DNA from: Pseudoips prasinana
Taxonomy: Eukaryota > Arthropoda > Insecta > Lepidoptera > Nolidae
Assembly (NCBI GenBank): GCA_951640165.1
Contig: OX621264.1
Span: 2,299,001 to 2,363,000, forward strand
Direction: 5' to 3'
DNA: 64,000 nt
Notes under the pieces: model-generated
What the model was told of the DNA's origin: nothing
The model's input: only the letters and a program-made list of their open reading frames with translations
The model's database searches: none
Translations under genes and position numbers: made by a program
In this document: one piece after another, positions 41,506 to 50,758 of the stretch
Position numbering within the stretch: position 1 is the stretch's first letter
How the letters are laid out: each line of letters opens with the position of its first letter

Positions 41506-41690
41506 TCATAAATTGAACTAGCATCGTTTAACAATCTGAGGTAAACGCTCTGCCTTTAAGCTAATGACGATCCACATCGGTAGATTACGAAGGATGAAAG
41601 TAGGTACTAACTATCGACTTTCTTTCTAGTATATAGTAGATTAGTTAACAATATTGTATCATATCTTCTTTTTAAGAGAGGTAGGGAACA
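41505..41690 (+). repeat. Left arm of a large inverted duplication
   Basis: From AAATCATAAATTGAACTAGC to TTCTTTTTAAGAGAGGTA. The complement of this arm is found at 42186-42268 continued at 47847-47970, once the I-group LINE is removed. Both outer ends adjoin repeat beta (ACTAGCTGTG). Confidence 0.75.
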
Positions 41691-41812
41691 GCGTTGATTC
41701 GCTCAAAGAGCAGCCCGACTGAGGAAGTACCTCTACCTTACAGAAGACATTCCTTAATAATAACATTAATAATTTAATGTTGTGTTTCTGCGTGTGGATG
41801 AGATCGCCAGGT
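41680..41812 (+). repeat. Dispersed repeat eta, 5' part
   Basis: AGAGAGGTAGGGAACAGCG, CAAAGAGCAGCCCGACTGAG and TTACAGAAGACATTCCTTAA, as in 62880-63000. Confidence 0.65.
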
Positions 41813-41820
41813 GAGTCGGT

Positions 41821-41921
41821 TGGTCACCGAAGCCTAGTTGGTAGTGCTCCTGCCTACGAAGCTGGTGGTCCTGGGTTCGAATCCCGGTAAGTGCAAATAT
41901 TTGTGTGATGAGCACGAATAT
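41821..41921 (+). repeat. SINE-A head, truncated
   Basis: Box A GAAGCCTAGTTGG and box B GGTTCGAATCCC, stopping at CACGAATATT, where a (TA)n run begins (41924-41944). Confidence 0.85.
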
Positions 41922-41950
41922 TATATATATATATATATATATATGTCATA

Positions 41951-42150
41951 TGTCAATGTCACACAGATCATCCTAGCCCCAAACTTTGCTTAGTTTGGGG
42001 CTAGGATGGGCTTGTACTATGGGTACCAGGCGACGATATACATACTTATATAGATAGATAAATACTTAAATACATAGAAAACATCCATGACTCAGAAACA
42101 AACATTCGTGCTCATCATGCAAATATTTGCACTTACCGGGATTCGAACCC
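41951..42150 (-). repeat. SINE-A, inverted copy without box A
   Basis: A minus-sense body and partial head (box B complement GGGATTCGAACCC). The 3' region has a snap-back: ATCCTAGCCCCAAAC is followed by GTTTGGGGCTAGGAT. Confidence 0.8.
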
Positions 42151-42185
42151 AATTATCTTGTTTCTACTAACACTATGGACTTATA

Positions 42186-42268
42186 AAGTACCTCTCTTAA
42201 AAAGAAGATATGATACAATATTGTTTACTTATCTGTCGGCATTATTTCTAGAAACAAAGTCGATAGTT
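42186..42268 (-). repeat. Right inverted arm, first piece
   Basis: The complement of 41600-41690 with some divergence. It ends in the 13-bp LINE target duplication AAAGTCGATAGTT (42256-42268). Confidence 0.7.
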
Positions 42269-42466
42269 GGATTCTCGCCACAGTGTGTTAATGGTAAACA
42301 CGTGTGTCTGGGATTTTTTTCGGTTTTTCGTGGTATTTTGACAAGTTATTGTCACTATTTGTGTTTTTTTGTGAATTGTTATCGTCTGTGAGTGTCTATA
42401 CGTGTGGTACGTACCTAGCTTTAAGTGTAATACGTGTTTATTGAAATCCGTATTCATCACGTAGTG

Positions 42467-43876
42467 ATGGATACGGATAAACCCCCTGACCCGGGGGATC
42501 CTCCGGATCGTCCATGTACTCCTCCTTATAACCCTTACCCAAATAACCCCTCTATTCTTTCTCCTAACCCCCTATCCCAGCTTGCTAATGTTGCATGCTC
42601 ATTGGAATCCCAACCAATGGCAGCGACCTCAGCGTCACTCAAACGCTCTATTAACGCCCCGCCCAGTGTTCCTGCTAAACTCGCTAAAAGCCCGATAGGT
42701 CGAGATACATATTCCACTACCGATAAAGGGCCTTTTATAGTTCATGTGTCTCGTATAGAGCCTCAACCCAACTCAGGTACTACTCTTCATCCTGTTTCTT
42801 TCGGCTTATTTCTTCTAAACCAGTCTATCAGGAATGTAGTGTCAGGTGGAGTTAAGAGAGTTGGAAGAAACCGGGTGTCTGTGGAGTTTGCATCTGCAGA
42901 AGATGCAAACACCTTTTTATTTAACCCAACGCTCTCCAGCCATAAATTTGTCGCCATTCTCCCATCCTTTAACGTCACTCGCATGGGTGTTGTATCAGGA
43001 GTCCCAGCAGATATGTCAGAGGATCAGGCGAAAGCATACCTTAAAGTCCCTTCAGGATGTGGCCAAATTTTAAAAGTTAGGCGGATTAATAGAAAGGTTG
43101 TGAAAGAAGGCATACCTGAATGGAAGCCCACAGAAACCTGCGTTATTACCTTCGATGGTCAGTTTCTCCCTCAAAGGGTATTTTGTTGTTACACGGCTCT
43201 CCAAGTGCAACAATACATTTATCCTACCATCCAGTGTCGCAAGTGCTGTAGGTTTGGTCATGTGGAGTCTGTATGCAGATCTAAACCACGCTGTAGTAAA
43301 TGTGGACATGAGCACACAGTTAATACCTGCAACATCACAGTAGAGGAAGCCTTCTGTATATTGTGCGAAGGCAATCATTTTGCTGATAGCAAGGATTGTC
43401 CTGAGTACAATAGACAGAAGAAAATAAAGACCACCATGGCAGAAAAAGCTATATCCTATGTTGAAGCTAGCAAAGCCATACCAGTAGTTTCTCGGAATTA
43501 TGCCAATGCTGTGAAATCAACTCCTGCTCAGCAGCGGACAGTGTCATACCGCAGAACCTATCTTCTAAAGCCAAAGACCCATGCCCCCCTTTCACCGTCT
43601 TATGACAAGCATACACAAAACCAGTTAACTTCTACTCCTCCACCTTCACAGCCTAATGGCTGCGCATTAAACAATAGCAATTCTGCATTAAATTATAGCA
43701 TTCCTCCTTTAGATAACTCTACCAATTCTTTTCTACTAAATTTAGTAATACAGATTCTTTCTTCTAACTCATCACCGTCCCACGTTGCCAATACACTTAT
43801 CCCTATTTTATTGCAATATAAAAATGGCTCAGAAACTGGTATTTGTCCAGTGGAACGTGAGGAGTGTCTTTCATAA
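42467..43876 (+). CDS. I-group LINE ORF1 (Gag-like nucleic-acid-binding protein)
   Basis: About 469 residues from the ATG at 42467; the frame upstream of it begins with GTG only. The N-terminal 90 residues are Pro-rich and probably disordered. A central region matches the usual ORF1 fold (an RRM-like RVGRNRVSVEFASAEDAN stretch). Three retroviral-type zinc knuckles follow: CRKCCRFGHVESVC, CSKCGHEHTVNTC and CILCEGNHFADSKDC. These proteins coat LINE RNA and bring it back to the nucleus. The C-terminus is Ser/Asn-rich and overlaps the start of ORF2 by 53 bp. No disabling changes were seen. Confidence 0.92.
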   Translation: MDTDKPPDPGDPPDRPCTPPYNPYPNNPSILSPNPLSQLANVACSLESQPMAATSASLKRSINAPPSVPAKLAKSPIGRDTYSTTDKGPFIVHVSRIEPQPNSGTTLHPVSFGLFLLNQSIRNVVSGGVKRVGRNRVSVEFASAEDANTFLFNPTLSSHKFVAILPSFNVTRMGVVSGVPADMSEDQAKAYLKVPSGCGQILKVRRINRKVVKEGIPEWKPTETCVITFDGQFLPQRVFCCYTALQVQQYIYPTIQCRKCCRFGHVESVCRSKPRCSKCGHEHTVNTCNITVEEAFCILCEGNHFADSKDCPEYNRQKKIKTTMAEKAISYVEASKAIPVVSRNYANAVKSTPAQQRTVSYRRTYLLKPKTHAPLSPSYDKHTQNQLTSTPPPSQPNGCALNNSNSALNYSIPPLDNSTNSFLLNLVIQILSSNSSPSHVANTLIPILLQYKNGSETGICPVEREECLS

Positions 43877-46800
43877 AAAGCACGACCTCATTTTCCTTTT
43901 AAACAAGTACAAGCCTTTAGCTTGTTCTTTAGCTGAGACTTGGTTAACACCAAGTCTCAGCTTTCGTATGCCCCACTTCAACATTCTCAGATGTGATCGA
44001 TTTGATGGCTATGGAGGGTCGGCTCTGTTCATTAATAACCGTGTCCCATTTATGTCCCTCCCAATCCCATCTTCAGCAGTTGATCAGGATATGAGTATTA
44101 CTGCAGGTTGTGTTGAGGGCATCAATGTTTTTTCAATTTATATTGCCCATCCTCATAGGAATTACTTAAGTATATTAAGAAACCTCTTTCAAAGCGTTAG
44201 TGGCTCAATACTAGTGATGGGTGATTTTAATTGTCACCATTTTAGATGGGGATCCGAGCGTTGTGATTCCTTTGGTGAGGGTTTAGTTGAGATCCTAGAC
44301 AGTCTAAATTTCTGTGTTCTAAACAATGGTTGTTCAACTCGCAGATCTCTCCCTGGTCAACACAAAAGCTGTGTGGATTTAACGTTTTGCACCATTGATA
44401 TTGCAGCTTCCGCCCATTGGCAATGCACTAGTTTATCACATGGTAGTGATCATTACCCTATTGTTATTTCTTTGGCTGGAAAAACTTATTTAGAGAAAGT
44501 TTCCCCTCCACTTCTAAAGTATAATTTATCTAAACCAGATTGGAGAAAGTATTCATCACTATTGGATGTTAAAATTGACACTCTTCCAAATTTAAACACG
44601 CAAGTTTTAAGTAATAATGATCACTGCCATGTTAAAAACTGCTATGATTTGTTAGTCTCTGCCATCTCTGAAACAGCTGATTCTTGCTTCCCAATAAAAA
44701 ATAGTGCCTGTAATAAAATACCCTCCCCTCCATGGTGGGATCATGAGTGCACTATTATTATTAGAGAGAGGAAGGAGATTGAATTGATATACAACTCAGA
44801 GATGAACAATGATAATTTGACATTATATAAACATGCACTAGCCAAATCAAAAAGATTACTTCGTAGGAAGAAACGGGCCGGTTGGGTTAAGTTTTGCACT
44901 TCATTGTCCCCTGCTACACCTGCATCTGTTGTATGGAAACATATTAATAGATTCAGGTGTGGCTGTGCTTTATCTAATACCTCACCTATTACTAGGGAAG
45001 TTGCAGAACAATTTTTTAATAAGATTGCCCCTCCATATGTTCCAACAGAAACAGAGGTCTCTTACTTGCCTATAGAAAATAATATGTTTGCAGATCCTTT
45101 AGACTTGCCATTCTCAATGAATGAGTTCACTGATATTTTAAAACATGTCCGTGACTCAGCTCCAGGCATAGATGGCTTACCTTATTCTTTCATAGTTAAT
45201 TCTACCCAAAAAACCAAGCAATACCTTTTAAATGTTATTAACTTTTGTTTTAATTTTGGCTGGGTTCCTGATCAGTGGAAAACACAAATAATCATCCCCC
45301 TAGTTAAGCCGGGCAAACATGCTGAGGATCCAAATGGTCTTCGACCAATTGCTTTATCCTCAGTGATGGCAAAACTGTTGGAGCATCTAATAAAGACTCG
45401 GTTGGAATGGTTTGTGGAATCCAGAAATTTATTACCATGTTCCCAATTTGGGTTTAGGAAAGGTCTTGGTACTTATGATAGTGTTGGGGTTTTGGTGACA
45501 GACATTCGTTTAGCCTTTTCTAAAAATGAATCTTTGGTTGCAGCTTTCCTTGATGTATCCTCAGCTTATGATAGTGTTCATCTTCCCACCCTCAGGCAAA
45601 AGTTGCTACAGCTGAGAGTTCCGGTCAAGATGATCCATTGCATTTACAGTTTACTCATTTCACGATCCCTGATATTGAGAGTCCAGGGTGAGGATTTTGA
45701 TGCTAGAAAGACTTGGAGGGGCTTACCACAAGGCTCAGTTTTGAGCCCTTTGTTGTTTAATCTTTACACAGCCGATGTAGGGTTATGTCTAAATACAAAC
45801 TGTCGTATTTTGCAATATGCCGATGACATGGCCCTATATGTGATTAACACCTCTATCGAGAATGCAGCGTCTTCCATTTGTATCTCCCTGGACTCCCTAA
45901 ATCATTGGTTATTAAAGCATGGCCTTAGTTTGTCTGTTACCAAAAGCTCAGTAGTTATTTTTTCACGCAAACGAAATATCCCACAAGTATCAATTAGTAT
46001 CAATGGTGAAATTATTCCAATTGTCCCCAAAGTAAAATTTTTAGGTGTCTTTTTGGACTCCAAACTAACTGGGTTACACCATATAAATTACTTGGTTCAA
46101 AGGTGTGAGAGAGTTGTACCAATATTAAAAGCTCTTGCAGGAGTTTGGTGGGGTGCTCACCCATATACTATGAAGTTGGTGTACAATGCTTTAATACGTA
46201 GTATAATGGACTATGGGAGTTTTCTTATGGTTCCTTGCAATAAAGGGGCCTTATCTAGGTTAGATAAGATCCAATCTATGTGCCTTCGCATTATATCTGG
46301 TTGCATGAAGTCTTCTCCCATCAATGCATTGCAGGTTGAGTGTGCCGATCCCCCTTTGGCTCTAAGGAGACAGTTTTTAGCTTCGCGGTTTGTATCCAAA
46401 ATTGTAACCCAGTCCTCTCACCCTTTAATTAACATGTTATCTGATTTAAGTTTGCAATTTAGAGAGGCAAGATATTGGCGCAATAAAGATATTCCATTAG
46501 TTCTTGTCCCCTTTCAAAAGTATCAAAATTTTGTGATCCCTATGGTGAAGTTTCCTAGACTACCACTTTTCAGCTTTGATTTTGAAGTTTTATGTTTTAA
46601 ACCAGAAATTTACTTCGATATCGGTATTTCAAAAACTTCCCCCGTTGCAAACATGATCTTCAATGAGATGATTGGGGAACGGTGGAGTGGTTTTGAAAGA
46701 TTTTACACTGATGCTTCAAAATTGTCGGACACTAAGCCTGTTGGAGTTGCAGTGTATTACCAAACATCTAGCATCATTTTAAAATATAGGTGTCCTAAGG

Positions 46801-47576
46801 AGTCTTCAGTATTCACTGGAGAATGTGTGGCTATATTGGAAGCATGTCGCTTTATAGAGTGTCACAATATAAATAGAGCAGTAATTTTTTCTGATTCCTT
46901 AAGTACGCTAAAAACCTTAGATCAAAGCCCTCATCGATCAAAGATACATAGTCCTATTATTTTAGAAATTAAAAAATCACTTTTGGCTTGTACCGCAAAA
47001 GGAAAAGTAGTTCAACTTGTATGGATCCCCAGTCATTGTGGTATTAAGGGGAATGAATTTGCAGACTTATTGGCAAAGGAAGCTGTTACATCCCAAATTG
47101 TGGATAACAGATTTTATTGTTTTTATGGATATGACCTGCAAAACCTCCCCAAAGGAAACCTAAAACAAGCTTGGCAAAATTATTGGGATATTTCTAGCAA
47201 GAGGAAAGGTGGATTTTATTATGGGGTACAACCGGATATTGTGATAAAGCCTTGGTTCCATAAATATAAAAAGATCTCAAAATGTGTGATATCAACTGTT
47301 TGTAGACTCCGATTAGGTTTCTGTTGTTCACCTGTTTTCCTGCATAAAATACGGATTCGGGATTCATCGCTTTGTGAATGTGGGCTGGACGAGGGTTCCT
47401 TGGACCACATATTCTTTGAATGCACCAATAATAATCCTGCCTATAATTTATATGATCATCTTCCAAATTTAAAGATTCCCATTCCCATAAACTTTTCTTC
47501 TTTGCTTACATTCCCTTACCCTGAACTTTACGAAGTATTGATGTGTTTTATAAGATGTAATGGCATCAAATTGTGA
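43824..47576 (+). CDS. I-group LINE ORF2 (APE endonuclease, RT, RNase H)
   Basis: About 1,250 residues from the ATG at 43824. The frame opens 13 codons earlier only with TTG. Endonuclease: VQWNVRSV, LAETWLT, VMGDFNCHHFRWGS, SHGSDHYPIV. RT: APGIDGLPYSF, LRPIALSSVMAKLLEH, QFGFRKGLGTYDSVG, AFLDVSSAYDSVH, GLPQGSVLSPLLFN, LQYADDMALYV with catalytic DD, and VKFLGVFLDSKL. RNase H: FYTDASKLS, TGECVAILEAC, VIFSDSLSTL and WIPSHCGIKGNEFADLLAKE, giving D-E-D-H/D. The C-terminus has CECGLDEGSLDHIFFEC. It is in a different frame from ORF1 with a 53-bp overlap, so translation probably depends on reinitiation or shifting. All catalytic motifs are intact. Confidence 0.94.
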   Translation: MAQKLVFVQWNVRSVFHKKHDLIFLLNKYKPLACSLAETWLTPSLSFRMPHFNILRCDRFDGYGGSALFINNRVPFMSLPIPSSAVDQDMSITAGCVEGINVFSIYIAHPHRNYLSILRNLFQSVSGSILVMGDFNCHHFRWGSERCDSFGEGLVEILDSLNFCVLNNGCSTRRSLPGQHKSCVDLTFCTIDIAASAHWQCTSLSHGSDHYPIVISLAGKTYLEKVSPPLLKYNLSKPDWRKYSSLLDVKIDTLPNLNTQVLSNNDHCHVKNCYDLLVSAISETADSCFPIKNSACNKIPSPPWWDHECTIIIRERKEIELIYNSEMNNDNLTLYKHALAKSKRLLRRKKRAGWVKFCTSLSPATPASVVWKHINRFRCGCALSNTSPITREVAEQFFNKIAPPYVPTETEVSYLPIENNMFADPLDLPFSMNEFTDILKHVRDSAPGIDGLPYSFIVNSTQKTKQYLLNVINFCFNFGWVPDQWKTQIIIPLVKPGKHAEDPNGLRPIALSSVMAKLLEHLIKTRLEWFVESRNLLPCSQFGFRKGLGTYDSVGVLVTDIRLAFSKNESLVAAFLDVSSAYDSVHLPTLRQKLLQLRVPVKMIHCIYSLLISRSLILRVQGEDFDARKTWRGLPQGSVLSPLLFNLYTADVGLCLNTNCRILQYADDMALYVINTSIENAASSICISLDSLNHWLLKHGLSLSVTKSSVVIFSRKRNIPQVSISINGEIIPIVPKVKFLGVFLDSKLTGLHHINYLVQRCERVVPILKALAGVWWGAHPYTMKLVYNALIRSIMDYGSFLMVPCNKGALSRLDKIQSMCLRIISGCMKSSPINALQVECADPPLALRRQFLASRFVSKIVTQSSHPLINMLSDLSLQFREARYWRNKDIPLVLVPFQKYQNFVIPMVKFPRLPLFSFDFEVLCFKPEIYFDIGISKTSPVANMIFNEMIGERWSGFERFYTDASKLSDTKPVGVAVYYQTSSIILKYRCPKESSVFTGECVAILEACRFIECHNINRAVIFSDSLSTLKTLDQSPHRSKIHSPIILEIKKSLLACTAKGKVVQLVWIPSHCGIKGNEFADLLAKEAVTSQIVDNRFYCFYGYDLQNLPKGNLKQAWQNYWDISSKRKGGFYYGVQPDIVIKPWFHKYKKISKCVISTVCRLRLGFCCSPVFLHKIRIRDSSLCECGLDEGSLDHIFFECTNNNPAYNLYDHLPNLKIPIPINFSSLLTFPYPELYEVLMCFIRCNGIKL

Positions 47577-47846
47577 TTTTAAGTCTGACTGTTGGTGTGG
47601 CATACTTTATATATATTTTTAACAAATATATTTTTTATTATATGTATCATATGTATATAATTGTGTCTGTTTGTTTGTTTCAGTGTTTTAACCCCATTGA
47701 CAAGATACACAATTAGTTTTATATTATTAAAAAAAAAAAAAATTGTTAATTTATCACACGTTTTTCCATCTCACATCTGACATTGGCAGAATTGTCGACA
47801 TCGGCATAACTTGCCATAGAGAAAAAGAAGAAGAAAGTCGATAGTT

Positions 47847-47995
47847 AGTCCCTACCTACATCCTTCGTAATCTAGCGGTGTGGATCGTCCGTAGCTTAAA
47901 GGCAAAGCGTTTACCTCGGATTGTTAAACGGTGCTAGTTCAATTTATCATTTACTAGCTGTGCCCCGCGGTTTTACCCGCGTTAAACTTTATAAT
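47847..47995 (-). repeat. Right inverted arm, second piece, and repeat beta end
   Basis: Continues the complement of 41505-41600 (CATCCTTCGTAATCTAGCGG; AAGGCAAAGCGTTTACCTC). It then runs into ACTAGCTGTGCCCCGCGG. Confidence 0.7.
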
Positions 47996-48002
47996 AATAA
48001 TT

Positions 48003-48152
48003 ATATTTCGTCGCTGCATCCTCGAGATTTTCATATTACACAGTAGTACACTCTTCAATGTGCTGGACATCGAACACTTTTTTAGAGCTTGCAACATTAA
48101 AAAATACAAAATGGCGCCTCTGCGCGCCACGTGGCCCGCTGGAAAAACTTCA
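48003..48152 (+). repeat. DIRS left inverted terminal repeat
   Basis: CGTCGCTGCATCCTCGAGA, ACACTCTTCAATGTGCTGGA and GCGCGCCACGTGGCCCGCTG. It is nearly identical to the complement of 52939-53085. The outermost bases differ between the two (CCTCGAG against CCGAAGAG), as DIRS ends do. Confidence 0.8.
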
Positions 48153-48300
48153 TTCGCTCTTAGTGTTCGGACTTCGAAACACCAATTCTTGTTATTTTAT
48201 TTTCAGTAAACAAGTGTTATAATTATATTATAGTGACATTTAATGTGAATTACTGCATTGGCCTATAAAAATAGGCTAGTTTAAGTGCACGAAGAAGGAA

Positions 48301-48358
48301 TATGAAGAATAATTTGGTGCCGATTGAATCTACGCAAATGTCGAGTGTCAGCAAAAAA
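48301..48358 (+). CDS. Exon-like start (ATG to GTAAGT donor)
   Basis: About 19 codons from ATG (KNNLVPIESTQMSSVSKK) to a consensus donor GTAAGT. It sits directly downstream of the left terminal repeat, so it may be the start of the DIRS first ORF. No homology recognised; weak evidence. Confidence 0.25.
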
Positions 48359-48747
48359 TGTAAGTACATACTTACTCTCCAGCAAATATGAATATTTTTC
48401 GAATTCTTTTTCTATTCGTTATTGATCATGCATATTAAGGTGACCGACTGTTACAACGATACTATCATTTAATTTTATTACCAATTATGATTACATTACA
48501 CACCCCTCTGGCAAACAGGCGTGAGTCTATGTATAATTAGATTTTAGTTTTACTAGCTGAATGTTTTCTGGTATTATTAGGTTATTCTAACCTATTTCAC
48601 AGTTAGCCATTCTATGGAATAAGACCTCTCCTTTGTGTCAGATAGTACAAGCCCTGTTTTTACAACAGGTATGTACCGGTTGTAAAACCCTAATAATTAC
48701 AATGCCCTGGGGCAATGTTTGGGTAAAAATCATATGGAGTTTATATA

Positions 48748-48924
48748 GTGATGATTTATTATTTACAACCTGATTACTTTACTTACACAACTAACCTAGA
48801 TATCTGCCACGTGTTCTCTGAACAATGGGGGCAAATTATAGTGGATGCACTCAGCAAAGAGAATACAAGACTGAATCCTGAAATAGAAAATTTTCAGTTC
48901 CAGGAATTCATTAATGCTATAGAG
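48748..48924 (+). CDS. Exon-like open frame ending in a GTTAGT donor
   Basis: The frame contains QWGQIIVDALSKENTRLNPE and ENFQFQEFINAIE, then GAG|GTTAGT in phase 0. It could be an extra linker exon of the ZAD zinc-finger gene between exons 2 and 3, or part of the DIRS element. I found no in-frame phase-0 acceptor that suits the host gene, so I left it out of the gene model. Confidence 0.25.
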
Positions 48925-49427
48925 GTTAGTTTCATTCAACCATTCAAATAGCTTTACTCTAAATAATCTGCAATGTAGTTTCTATTTAGATTAGTAGGTA
49001 ACAGAAACGTACGCACATAGCCAGAATGCTTTTATTATATTTGATTGACCAAGTACACGTACAACTCAAGTACAAGTCCCGATGTTGATCCCGTTGACTT
49101 TTAGCACATGTATTAGTAACATGGGTTACCAGTTTAGCGAACATGTGATTGATTTGCTAGTTTTGCAGACATGGTTTTTCCAGTTTAGTTGACTGTGATT
49201 GCTGTAAAAAACTTGTGGAAAATAGAATTTGTATATGGTGAACGTGTATTAGTTTTGTTTGATATCAAGTATAACAGAAAATGTTGTTAATTGTTTGTCC
49301 ATTAATTTGAAATGGTACTAGTAATTTACTACGTAACTAAGTAGCTGTAAATATTCGATCTATTAATTTGAATATTATAAGTTAATAATACTGTATATTA
49401 TATACATAATAACAATAAATAAATGTC

Positions 49428-49625
49428 TTGCCATCTCATCCCAGACGGGGCAGAGCCAGTACTATTGCAATAGTGTGGCCAACAGACAACTGATAAATAT
49501 ACATGTTTATTATTAAATACATAAAAATTATAGATAAATGGAACCCAGGTACGGAACTGATATACTGAATAATCGCGCTAATCGAACAAATATTTGTCCC
49601 GAGTGGGGATCGAACCCACACCAGT
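49428..49625 (-). repeat. Diverged SINE-B-like element
   Basis: Minus sense. The tail is TGCCATCTCATCCCAGACGG, with CAACAGACAACTGATAAATA and a box B complement GGATCGAACCC. It is inserted in the DIRS element. Confidence 0.65.
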
Positions 49626-49850
49626 ATTATAGTTAGCAGTCAGGAATATTAAAATTAACCATTAGAGGCCAATATTAAAATTAAATTTAAAATTATCGTG
49701 TATTTTGACACGGGTACTCGTATTGTTAGATGCATACATATATTTACTTTTATTTAGTATGCTATGTTTAGCAGAGAGATCGGGCTCCCCAGATCTAGAC
49801 AACAAGTTCAGGCCTACTTTTTAAATGAAAAATGACCTTGATGTACTTAC

Positions 49851-50025
49851 TGGAAGAAGGATCGTAACGCTTTCGACGTAAACGTTTACCCCTAATTGGA
49901 AATACTTTTTCTCTTGCTTGTTTCCTCCGTTTTTCACCTATTTTGAAATGCTTATGCAAGATAATAACCTGGCAATAGATTTTATTGTCGTTCCTCACTG
50001 GCCTAGTGAGACGTGAATCCAACAT
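49851..50025 (-). CDS. Exon-like basic frame with GTAAGT donor
   Basis: Starts at an ATG (50023-50025, complement). It encodes MLDSRLTRPVRNDNK, then a strongly basic segment (GEKRRKQAREK; GKRLRRKRYD) and ends at CCA|GTAAGTAC, a consensus donor. No family recognised. It may be the first exon of a minus-strand gene or a DIRS fragment. Confidence 0.3.
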
Positions 50026-50464
50026 AATAATCTGGCGAAGTCAATAAAGAGGCGTTTTCGTAACAAGCACTCAAAATGGAGACAATTGAATTAATGATTT
50101 CATCTCTGTCTCACAACACATGAAAATAATAACGACACAGCGTGTAAAAATTATAGAAATTTGGTCATACTAATAATATTGATGATTACATAAAAAAAAA
50201 AAATCAATCCTGTAGCATTAAACTTCATTACATAACAGTTCAGATTAGGAGCTAATTTTTCATCTGAAAACACATGCCGTTCAGCACTTTCTCCCATATT
50301 GAGTAAACCAGATTTCGTTCAGATGCTAATATCAGGATATGGCTTAAAGGTATTTACAAAACTCAATACTGTGGAACTTGTTTTGTGAGTAGATGGTACC
50401 CAAACGAAGGAATACCATTGGCAATTAAATAATAATATTAATAAAAAAAAAAAAAAAAAAATTG
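50026..50464. other. Non-coding stretch inside the DIRS element
   Basis: No domain recognised. A-runs at about 50190 and 50445-50460. Confidence 0.4.
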
Positions 50465-50640
50465 ACATGTCTAATCGCGTTGTCGACTGCACAACGAATA
50501 CAGATAAACTGTATTTATAACAAGATTCCTGATCAAATTAAGGTACTTCCAATGGTCCGATTCAAAAAGGCTTTACGCAAATGGCTAACTGAGATTTCTT
50601 TCTGTACAGTAAAGGAATTCCTGCAGTTCAAAAAAAAAAA
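50465..50640 (+). pseudogene. LINE C-terminal fragment with A-tail
   Basis: NCIYNKIPDQIKVLPMVRFK then KALRKWL and VKEFLQF is the usual LINE ORF2 end, followed directly by an A-run. Confidence 0.65.
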
Positions 50641-50758
50641 AAAAAAAAGAAATAAACAAATATATATATATGTATATATATAGTACCTGTTGTGCTACCA
50701 ATGTTCTTCTAAAACCATATTTATTTGCAAATAAATCGTTGACTTTGACTTTATTATA

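Larger units (their letters stand above)
42269..47833 (+). mobile_element. Full-length I-group LINE
   Basis: 5,565 bp, bounded by a perfect 13-bp target duplication AAAGTCGATAGTT (42256-42268; 47834-47846) and inserted in the right arm of an inverted duplication. It has a 5' UTR of about 200 bp, two open overlapping ORFs, and a 3' UTR with an internal A-run at about 47730 and a GAAGAAG-type end. The ORF2 order endonuclease, RT, RNase H, C-terminal zinc-like motif fits the I superfamily. It lies in intron 2 of the zinc-finger gene, in the same orientation. Confidence 0.93.

Noticed and set aside
43070..43378. Minus-strand frames within the I-group LINE ORF1
   Set aside because: Shadows of the plus-strand ORF1, which has clear zinc knuckles.
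43785..43823. Upstream start of LINE ORF2
   Set aside because: The codon is TTG; the first ATG is at 43824. Similar non-ATG starts were discarded for ORF1 (42434), sugarless (21079) and piggyBac (37128).
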